Below, one piece after another: positions 22,218 through 28,479 of a stretch of 47,612 bases of DNA (its first letter is position 1; each line of letters starts with the position of its first letter). The DNA lies in NCBI GenBank assembly GCA_011389575.1, contig JAABUB010000020.1, positions 1-47,612 of the forward strand, written 5' to 3'. This stretch comes from Desulfotignum sp. GTDB taxonomy: Bacteria > Desulfobacterota > Desulfobacteria > Desulfobacterales > Desulfobacteraceae. The notes beneath the pieces are model-generated. The model saw only the letters and a program-made list of their open reading frames with translations, was not told where the DNA came from and ran no database searches. A program made the translations under genes and the position numbers.

Positions 22218-23193
22218 AGATTTGAAAGAACAGATTGTTGATCTGGTCACACCGGATCTGGAAAAGGTGGAACAGGCCCTGGAAGAAAATTTGTCCCCCC
22301 ACCTGGACCTGGTGAAACAGATTGCCTCCCATCTTCTGTTCAGCGGGGGCAAGCGGCTGCGGCCCCTTTTGTTTATCCATGCTGCGCGCATGTGCGGATA
22401 CAAAGGCACAAATGAGGTTTTGTTTTCCATTATTTTTGAATTTCTGCATGCTGCCACCCTTTTGCATGATGATGTGGTGGATGGTGCAGATATGCGCCGG
22501 GGGCGGCCGGCGGCCCATACATGCTGGCCTGCACCCCAGGTGGTGCTGACAGGAGATTTTCTGCTGGCCCGGGCCCTGGATATTGCCGCCGGAACAAAAG
22601 AACCCCGGGTGATTTCCGTGATTGCAAAGATTACCCGGGACATGTCCCAGGGGGAAATAGACCAGCTGGCCCAAAAAGGCAGAAAAGATCTGACCGAAGA
22701 CCAGTATCTGGATATCATTGAGCGGAAAACAGCGGTTCTGATCCAGGGTGCCTGCCAGTGCGCGGCTATTCTGGCAAAGGTGTCCAGACAAAAAGAAAAT
22801 GCATTAAAATCCTTCGGGTTCCATCTGGGCATGGCCTTTCAGATGGCAGATGACCTGCTTGATTATACGGCAACTGCAGAACAGCTGGGAAAAAATCCCG
22901 GGGCTGACATGCGGGAAGGAAAGCTGACCCTGCCTTTGATTTACAGTCTGGCAAGGGCATGTCCCAAAGACAGAAAATGGATGGAAAACCTGATGGCAAA
23001 TCCGGACGTTGATCCAAGCCAGTTTAAAAAACTGCAGGAAAAACTTGTGGCATTGAACGCAATTGCCTATACTCGGGCGATTGCCCGGACCCATGTGGAC
23101 AACGCCAAAAAAAGCCTTGAAATCTATGACAGTTCATTGTCAAAATCAGTGTTAACATTAATCGCAGACTATGCCGTCTACAGGAAGATATGA
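22210..23193 (+). CDS. ispB: Polyprenyl diphosphate synthase (octaprenyl-type)
   Basis: This trans-prenyltransferase builds the long isoprenoid chain for quinones from farnesyl diphosphate and isopentenyl diphosphate. Of 327 residues, the first Asp-rich motif is DDVVDGADMRRGRPA (about residues 84-98) and the second is DDLLDYT (about 214-220), both intact. SGGKRLRPLL is the N-terminal substrate-binding loop. Sulfate reducers use menaquinone, so the likely product is the menaquinone side chain. The exact length cannot be read, and the gene symbol is by family. It overlaps rimO by eight bases and the next gene by four. Confidence 0.88.
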   Translation: MNKDLKEQIVDLVTPDLEKVEQALEENLSPHLDLVKQIASHLLFSGGKRLRPLLFIHAARMCGYKGTNEVLFSIIFEFLHAATLLHDDVVDGADMRRGRPAAHTCWPAPQVVLTGDFLLARALDIAAGTKEPRVISVIAKITRDMSQGEIDQLAQKGRKDLTEDQYLDIIERKTAVLIQGACQCAAILAKVSRQKENALKSFGFHLGMAFQMADDLLDYTATAEQLGKNPGADMREGKLTLPLIYSLARACPKDRKWMENLMANPDVDPSQFKKLQEKLVALNAIAYTRAIARTHVDNAKKSLEIYDSSLSKSVLTLIADYAVYRKI

Positions 23194-24455
23194 TCATGGA
23201 AGCAAAAAAACAGGCCCTTCTATGGGCAGGGATCTGCCTGCTTATCGTGCTGCCGGCACTGGATACAGCTTTTGCCGCTCCGAAAACCGGTTTGTTGATA
23301 ACGGTGACTACGGGAAACCAGAAAATTGTAGATGAAGATATTCCCGGCGCCAGACAGGCGGCTGTAACAGACGCTCTGGAGCGGGCTGTGGTGAACGCTT
23401 TTTCACACACCGTATCCCCCCGGGTGTTTGCATCCCATCTGGGATTTTTATATGGCCGGCTCTTGGACGCTGCCCGGGATTATGTAGTTACCTACAGGGT
23501 TCTGGGGGCAGTTGACCACCAGGATACCTACCTGGTTGGCGTGGAGTCAAAGATTAATCTGGAGTTGCTGGAACAGGCCCTTACTGAAGCAGGAATCCTT
23601 AATGTGGGAACAGATATGCCCATGATTTTGTTTCTCATCGCAGAGCAGACCCCAAAAGATCTGCTGCCCAGATACTGGTGGGGAAACAATCCGGAACCGT
23701 ATAAATCCCATGCAGAGACCAGGATTATAGAGATAATGAAGGACAACCGGTTTAAAATTGCCGGTATGGGACCACAAAGACCGGATACCAGATTTTATGA
23801 TATCCGTTTTCCATCCATTTACGATGCTGATGCTGCCGTGGACCTGGCAGAAAAAGTGAATGCTGATATGGTCGTAATCGGACGGGCCAGTGCTGCTGAA
23901 TCTGCCAACCGCATGGGGGATGAGAAAATTTTTGATGCCGTCATAAAGCTTACCGCCTATGACGCGGGTTCCGGCCAGCAGGTGGTGACCTGTGAAAACA
24001 CGGCAGCAGCCAAAAGCGATCCTGACCAGGAGGGTGATATCCGGGCCATTGAAAAAGCAGCAGACCTGGCTGCCATGGAACTGGCAGAAAAACTGGACCG
24101 TTACTGGAGTGGGCATTTGAGAAAAGAAAGCCATTTTGATGTTGAAATAACAGGCGATGGATTTCTTCCCCGGTTTATTGCATTGAAAAAGCGGCTGGCT
24201 GAAATAGGGGAAATTCAAAACATGCAGCCAAAGGAAATCGGATCTGACAGGGCAGTCATGGAACTTGTCTATAAGGGAAGTCCTTCGCATTTTGCAGACA
24301 GTATCATGCTCAAGACGTTTGAAGGATTCGGCATTGAAGTCGGCGCAGTCACAGACGATATTGTAAAGATCCGGTTTATTGATGAGGACCGGATTATGAT
24401 GCCGGCGGATGTTCCTGCTGCCGACACAGTGGATGAAGAAAATATTGCAGAATAA
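23190..24455 (+). CDS. Exported protein of unknown function, FlgT-like N-terminus
   Basis: This is a 421-residue protein with a clear signal peptide (about residues 9-29, ending DTAFAAP). After it comes a segment resembling the N-terminal domain of FlgT-type or LPP20-like envelope proteins: GARQAAVTDALERAVVNAF, then SPRVFASHLGFLYGRLLDAARDYVVTYRVLGAVDHQDTY. A middle alpha/beta part contains ADMVVIGRASAAES, similar to TolB N-terminal-like or lipoprotein modules. The C-terminal part repeats small alpha/beta units. It overlaps the prenyl synthase gene by four bases (ATGA). Function is unknown; a periplasmic or outer-membrane assembly role is possible. The secreted protein at 12121-13002 has a similar overall layout. 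Confidence 0.65.
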   Translation: MIMEAKKQALLWAGICLLIVLPALDTAFAAPKTGLLITVTTGNQKIVDEDIPGARQAAVTDALERAVVNAFSHTVSPRVFASHLGFLYGRLLDAARDYVVTYRVLGAVDHQDTYLVGVESKINLELLEQALTEAGILNVGTDMPMILFLIAEQTPKDLLPRYWWGNNPEPYKSHAETRIIEIMKDNRFKIAGMGPQRPDTRFYDIRFPSIYDADAAVDLAEKVNADMVVIGRASAAESANRMGDEKIFDAVIKLTAYDAGSGQQVVTCENTAAAKSDPDQEGDIRAIEKAADLAAMELAEKLDRYWSGHLRKESHFDVEITGDGFLPRFIALKKRLAEIGEIQNMQPKEIGSDRAVMELVYKGSPSHFADSIMLKTFEGFGIEVGAVTDDIVKIRFIDEDRIMMPADVPAADTVDEENIAE

Positions 24456-24525
24456 GCAGTGAGGTCAAAACCGAACACATGGTCTGATCCAAAAAGATTT
24501 AGGGTTACTTTTTTCCCAAGCCCCG

Positions 24526-24633
24526 CCCCTGGTGGAGCCCTGTGAACGGCCCGAGATCTTACTGATCTGACGGTCCGTTCACAGGGCTCCACCAGGGGCT
24601 CCATATGGAAGCGCAGGCTACTATAGCAAATAT
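24526..24633. repeat. Long palindrome C with perfect 24-bp arms
   Basis: The left arm (24526-24549, CCCCTGGTGGAGCCCTGTGA then ACGG) pairs perfectly with 24575-24598 across a 25-base loop. The loop begins CCCGAGATC and ends GATCTGACGGT, the shared core of the repeat family. The right flank ends CTATAGCAAATAT (24621-24633), matching one terminal repeat of the MITE-like element. The opposite terminus is missing, so this is a partial or shortened copy. Confidence 0.85.
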
Positions 24634-24699
24634 TAGCGCTGGTTTCTGTTGACACAAAATTATAGTTCTGATAAAAGGACAAACTACATAAAGGTGTAA

Positions 24700-24775
24700 A
24701 GGCGCGTAACTCAGTTGGTAGAGTGCTACCTCGACACGGTAGAAGTCAGCGGTTCAAGTCCGCTCGTGCCTACCA
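24700..24775 (+). tRNA. tRNA-Val (anticodon GAC), with an unusual C33
   Basis: A full cloverleaf of 76 bases including encoded CCA can be folded. The acceptor is AGGCGCG with CGTGCCT (one G-U), the D stem ACTC/GAGT, the anticodon stem CTACC/GGTAG, and the T stem AGCGG/CCGCT with loop TTCAAGT. The anticodon loop reads TCGACAC, giving anticodon GAC and discriminator A73, both valine features. Position 33 is C instead of the near-universal U, so decoding may be altered. Confidence 0.85.
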
Positions 24776-24782
24776 CAAAAAT

Positions 24783-24815
24783 CAAGGGGGACAGGAAAAT
24801 ATTCCGACCCCCTTG
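24783..24815 (+). terminator. Hairpin terminator after tRNA-Val
   Basis: CAAGGGGG (24783-24790) pairs with CCCCCTTG (24808-24815), and the inner GGAA/TTCC extends the stem. It is followed by TTGAATTTT, a weak T-tract. It sits 8 bases after the tRNA and before the convergent dctM gene. Confidence 0.6.
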
Positions 24816-24907
24816 TTGAATTTTAGATTCCAGTTGATTTTGTAGATTTTAAAAGACAGGTTTTAAAAATTTCAGTAGCCGTGAATAGTGGCTGGTACCA
24901 TATCATC

Positions 24908-26224
24908 CTAGTACATGAGGTTTGGCAAAAACAAAATAATCTTGGGGAACAGGATGAGGATAAAAACACCGATGATTACGGCGATAAGAAAAGGGAAAAT
25001 GCCCTTGAAAATTTTTTCCAGGGGTACTTCCTGATTCAGAACATTTTTTGCCACCCCATAGACCACATAAACATTGATGCCCACCGGCGGGGTGATAACC
25101 CCCATTTCCGTTACCATGACGATGATGATCCCGAACCAGATGGGGTCATACCCCAGTTCCATGACCACAGGAAAGAAAATCGGCACAGTAAGGGTAACAA
25201 AGGCCAGGGCATCCATGAAACAGCCGCCGAAAAAATAAATGAGAAGGATCACACCCAGAACCAGGACCGGCGATATTTCCAACCCTGAAACCCATCCGGC
25301 AATTTCAAAAGGAATACGGGTGACTGCCAGAAATTTGCCGAAAATGACAGCGCCGGCAATGAGCACAAGTACCATGCAGGATGTCCGCAGGGTTTCCATA
25401 AGGGATTTGACAAACCCTTCCCATGAGATCTGCCGCCTTGCAATGGCTATGACCAACACACCAAAAGCACCGATGGCTGCTGCTTCCGTAGGGGTGAACA
25501 ACCCGATGAATATCCCGCCGATGACCAGTGTAAAGACAATCAGCGTCTCAGTCAGCCCCAGCAGGGCTTTGAATTTTTCAGCCCAGGAGAAAGATTCTCC
25601 TCTTGGCCCCTGATCCGGTGAAATGCGGCAGCGGATGTAAATGCAGAGAATAAACAGCAGGGTTACCAGCAGGGCCGGGAAGATGCCGGCCACAAACAGA
25701 GCGCCGATGGATTGTTCGGTAAGAATGCCGTAAATGATGAGGACCACGGACGGCGGCATGATCATGCCGATACCGCCGCCTGAAGCGACTGATCCGGTGG
25801 CCAGTTCGTCATTGTAGTTGTACCGCTTCATTTCAGGCAGCCCCACGGTTGCCATGGTGGCGGCTGTGGCCGGGCTGGAACCGCAGACAGCGCCAAAAGC
25901 AGTGCAGGCGGAAACCGTTGCCATGGCAAGGCCGCCACGGATGCCGCCTAAAAACTTGTAGCCTGCGTCATAAAGCCGTTTGCTGATTCCTGAGTTGAAA
26001 CCCAGCTGTCCCATGAGAATGAACAGCGGGATGGTGGTCAGATCATATGAATTAAAGGTTTCATAAATGTTTCTTGATAAAAGGACCAGGCCGGCATTGG
26101 CGGATATCACAATGGAGAACCCGACAAATCCCACACTGGCCATGACAAATGCCACAGGCATGCGTGTCAGGAATAAAAGAAGCATGATGAGGATACCGAT
26201 GATGCCAATAAATGTCGGGTTCAT
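24908..26224 (-). CDS. dctM: TRAP transporter large permease (DctM)
   Basis: This 438-residue membrane protein of about 12 helices drives Na+-coupled import of a carboxylate delivered by the DctP receptor. Family motifs are visible: SACTAFGAVCGSSPATAATMATVGLPEMKRY, split by helices, then SVASGGGIGMIMPPS and, near the end, TEMGVITPPVGINVYVVYGVA. The frame runs 63 codons further upstream into dctQ, but the true start is the ATG at 26224 (MNPTFIGIIG). It overlaps the dctQ stop as ATGA. It forms the last gene of dctP-dctQ-dctM. Confidence 0.93.
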   Translation of the reverse strand: MNPTFIGIIGILIMLLLFLTRMPVAFVMASVGFVGFSIVISANAGLVLLSRNIYETFNSYDLTTIPLFILMGQLGFNSGISKRLYDAGYKFLGGIRGGLAMATVSACTAFGAVCGSSPATAATMATVGLPEMKRYNYNDELATGSVASGGGIGMIMPPSVVLIIYGILTEQSIGALFVAGIFPALLVTLLFILCIYIRCRISPDQGPRGESFSWAEKFKALLGLTETLIVFTLVIGGIFIGLFTPTEAAAIGAFGVLVIAIARRQISWEGFVKSLMETLRTSCMVLVLIAGAVIFGKFLAVTRIPFEIAGWVSGLEISPVLVLGVILLIYFFGGCFMDALAFVTLTVPIFFPVVMELGYDPIWFGIIIVMVTEMGVITPPVGINVYVVYGVAKNVLNQEVPLEKIFKGIFPFLIAVIIGVFILILFPKIILFLPNLMY

Positions 26225-26715
26225 TTTGTATTCAACTCTCTTAATTGCTTGATATCGTGAAAAATGGTTTCCAGAATGGTCACCGTGAAGATCAGCAGAC
26301 CAAACGCCAGCAGATAAACAATATAATAGATGGGAAATTCCAGGTTCATGGAAACCTCGCCTGTTTTGTAGATATCTTCTGCATATAAAAACATCTGCCA
26401 GGTTATCAGACAAAACAGGATAAAGGTGAGAGTCCGCGTGAAAATGTCAATCCAGGTCTGTGTTTTGTCAGGCAGCAGCCGCACCAGAATTTCCACCCCA
26501 ACATGGCCATCCATTTTATAGGTGTAGGGAAGGGCTGCAGCCACCACGATGGTGGCCAAAAACCCCACCAGTTCAACGGAACCGAAAACCGGAGACTTGA
26601 AAAACCGCCCGATAACATCCACCACCGTAAGCAGCATCATGGCGGTGAGGGCAATGGCACCGATCAATTTCAGAACATCTGAAAATTTGTTCAGGGCCTG
26701 GAAAATAATACGCAT
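26221..26715 (-). CDS. dctQ: TRAP transporter small permease (DctQ)
   Basis: This 164-residue protein has four predicted membrane helices. It carries the DctQ-type sequence VVDVIGRFFKSPVFGSVELV, in which the Arg and Glu are typical of the family, and later PYTYKMDGHVGVEI. It associates with DctM to form the permease. The frame opens six bases earlier with TTG, but the ATG at 26715 has AGGA at a good distance. A terminator-like hairpin separates it from dctP, which would lower permease expression relative to the receptor. Confidence 0.92.
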   Translation of the reverse strand: MRIIFQALNKFSDVLKLIGAIALTAMMLLTVVDVIGRFFKSPVFGSVELVGFLATIVVAAALPYTYKMDGHVGVEILVRLLPDKTQTWIDIFTRTLTFILFCLITWQMFLYAEDIYKTGEVSMNLEFPIYYIVYLLAFGLLIFTVTILETIFHDIKQLRELNTK

Positions 26716-26753
26716 AATCAATCCTGTTTTAAAAATAATGGGTTGCCAGGGGT

Positions 26754-26794
26754 AAAACAGGTGGCCTGCGCCAAAAAACCGGCCACCTGTTTTT
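26754..26794 (-). terminator. Intra-operon hairpin between dctP and dctQ
   Basis: AAAACAGGTGGCC (26754-26766) and GGCCACCTGTTTT (26781-26793) form a perfect 13-bp stem with a 14-base loop. In the minus-strand direction it ends in CTGTTTT. It lies 14 bases after dctP and would act as a partial terminator or 3' stabiliser of the dctP message. Confidence 0.75.
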
Positions 26795-26807
26795 GATACG
26801 ACAGCTA

Positions 26808-27803
26808 CTATAAGTTGGCTTTTATGTAATCGACAACTGCTTTCCCATCAATGCCTTTTTCAGCGACACTCTTAATATACTCATCAACCACGCTTTTTGC
26901 TTGTTTTGCCCATTTTTTTGCTTCAGCATCAGATTGTGAGATAACTTCTCCTCCCTTGGATTTGAAGAATGCCAGGCCTTCCTCGTCAGATTCATCCCAT
27001 GCCTGGCCGTGTTTGAGGGCAAATTCCGCATTTATTTCCTGTATGGTTTTCTGCTGGTCCGCAGTCAGACTGTTCCACTTGCTTTTGTTCATGAATACGG
27101 CAAATGTGGTGGTGTAAGCGGTTGAAAAGTTCTGGGTCATATAATCTACCACTTCCCCTACTTTCCAGCCTTTGTTGGTTTCCATGGGGTGCATGGAGCC
27201 GTCCACAACCCCTTTTTGCAGCATCTGATAGGTTTCTCCCATGGATTTTCCCACGGGAGATGCTCCCAGAGCAGCGACAAGTCTTCCACTGGTGCCGGTA
27301 CTTCTGATTTTCAGGCCATTGAGATCATCCAGGGTATGAACGGCCTTGTCCCGGGTATGAAGCAGTCCCGGACCATGGGCATGGAGGAACATAAGTTCCG
27401 TGTCTTTGAACTCTTCGGGATCGAATTTTTCCAATACGCCGTTGGCAATGTTGGTGGCCTGAACACCGGATGAATATCCCATGGGCAGGTCAATGGCTGC
27501 CGCCACAGGGAATCGTCCCCTGGAATAAGCCAGAACCGTCATGCCGATATCGGCAATGCCCTGGACTACGCCGTCATAGGTCTGGGGAGCTTTGGTCAAA
27601 GTACTGGCAGGAAAATAATTGATGGAAATCTCGCCGTTGGTGCGTTTTTCAACTTCTTTTATCCACGCTTCAGCCAGCTGGCTCTGGATATGGGTGGGAG
27701 GAAAGAAGTTGGAATAGGTAAATGTTGTTTTTGCAGCTGCATTCATGGCAAAGAATGCGGAAAAACAAAAAACCAATAGTGCCGGAATCGTTAACTTTTT
27801 CAT
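26808..27803 (-). CDS. dctP: TRAP transporter periplasmic substrate-binding protein (DctP)
   Basis: This is a 331-residue periplasmic receptor with a signal peptide of about 24 residues ending NAAAK. DctP-family signatures are FPPTHIQSQLAEAWIKEVEKRTNG near the mature N-terminus (read in two parts), then DLNGLKIRSTGTSGRLVAALGASPV, whose Arg binds the substrate carboxylate, and MLQKGVVDGSMHPMETNKGWKV. The start ATG at 27803 has a consensus AGGAGG. The gene is divergent from the benzoyl-CoA reductase operon and shares a palindromic operator with it. Uptake of benzoate or a related aromatic or alicyclic acid is therefore a reasonable inference, but the sequence alone does not show the ligand. Confidence 0.93.
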   Translation of the reverse strand: MKKLTIPALLVFCFSAFFAMNAAAKTTFTYSNFFPPTHIQSQLAEAWIKEVEKRTNGEISINYFPASTLTKAPQTYDGVVQGIADIGMTVLAYSRGRFPVAAAIDLPMGYSSGVQATNIANGVLEKFDPEEFKDTELMFLHAHGPGLLHTRDKAVHTLDDLNGLKIRSTGTSGRLVAALGASPVGKSMGETYQMLQKGVVDGSMHPMETNKGWKVGEVVDYMTQNFSTAYTTTFAVFMNKSKWNSLTADQQKTIQEINAEFALKHGQAWDESDEEGLAFFKSKGGEVISQSDAEAKKWAKQAKSVVDEYIKSVAEKGIDGKAVVDYIKANL

Positions 27804-27899
27804 CGTGTTGACCTCCTGAAATTTGGGTTCTGAAAAAGGGAAAAAAACTAAAAAAATATCCGGAAAGCAGTCACCTCCTTTCGACTCGGGTCATTTAGT

Positions 27900-27912
27900 G
27901 TTACAATGTAAC
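27900..27912. promoter_or_regulatory. Operator copy 1, GTTACAATGTAAC
   Basis: This 13-base near-perfect palindrome lies about 97 bases before the dctP start. It is 22 bases downstream of the dctP -10 box, in the transcribed leader, where a bound protein would block elongation or initiation. Two close copies lie at the bamB promoter. Confidence 0.6.
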
Positions 27913-27934
27913 TATAAATCAGCTGTATACCGTC

Positions 27935-27964
27935 ACTATATTTAAAGATGTTAAACCCTGTCAA
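27935..27964 (-). promoter_or_regulatory. Candidate promoter of dctPQM
   Basis: On the minus strand TTGACA (27959-27964) and TATAGT (27935-27940) are separated by 18 bases. The -35 box is perfect and the -10 box matches five of six. Transcription would run through operator copy 1 into dctP. Confidence 0.6.
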
Positions 27965-28211
27965 GTAAAAAATCAGATTTGAAAAAGAAAAAGACCGAAT
28001 AATTGGTTGATAGATCAACTATAAGCGATTCACACACCGTGTGCCTGATCGACGTCATTTTTTCATTTTCCGTTAACCCATGCCCACATTCTTCAGGTGG
28101 TGTATGTCCGGCCGGGATCAGCACCCGGCGGTCCGGCCATACGGCGCTAACAGGAGGTATTGGGTTTATATAACTGGTGTTTACCTGTATGTGGTTACCC
28201 TGAAAAAATAC

Positions 28212-28240
28212 TTGACATAGCTGTATTGTATCTATAAAGT
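28212..28240 (+). promoter_or_regulatory. Candidate distal promoter toward bamB
   Basis: TTGACA (28212-28217) and TAAAGT (28235-28240) are separated by 17 bases, 240 bases upstream of bamB. It lies outside the operators, so it could give basal or differently regulated expression. Confidence 0.45.
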
Positions 28241-28330
28241 ATCTAATTAATAGCTTATTTGCTATTGTGCTGGAAAAATACAAAAAAGCAAGGGTTGGAT
28301 CCAACCATATGGGCGGATACAGATTTTTCC

Positions 28331-28360
28331 TTGACATGTAGTTACAATGTAGCGTAATTA
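28331..28360 (+). promoter_or_regulatory. Candidate operator-overlapped promoter of bamB
   Basis: TTGACA (28331-28336) and TAATTA (28355-28360) are separated by 18 bases. Operator copy 2 sits inside the spacer and copy 3 just after the -10 box, the geometry of a repressed promoter. The bamB start is about 120 bases downstream. Confidence 0.5.
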
Positions 28361-28375
28361 TGGTTACATTGTATG
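28341..28375. promoter_or_regulatory. Operator copies 2 and 3 at the bamB promoter
   Basis: GTTACAATGTAGC (28341-28353) and GTTACATTGTATG (28363-28375) are close relatives of the dctP operator. Their centres are 22 bases apart, about two helical turns, so two dimers could bind on the same face of DNA. Confidence 0.6.
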
Positions 28376-28479
28376 GTCTATTATAATATATATATTACGG
28401 TAAAACATTATGCTGTGCAAAATTTATTTTGGTCTGACCGCATGTCAGGTATTTACGGCAATATAAAGAGGGGTAAATC

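Larger units (their letters stand above)
27804..28479. other. Divergent control region between dctP and bamB
   Basis: This 676-base region has no credible gene. It holds one promoter toward dctP, two candidate promoters toward bamB and three copies of a GTTACA(A/T)TGT palindrome, each listed separately. A 128-codon minus-strand frame at 27951-28337 crosses these sites, shows no family features and is rejected. Confidence 0.6.

Noticed and set aside
27951..28337. 128-codon minus-strand frame in the dctP-bamB region
   Set aside because: It crosses promoters and operators, and has no recognisable domain or ribosome binding site.
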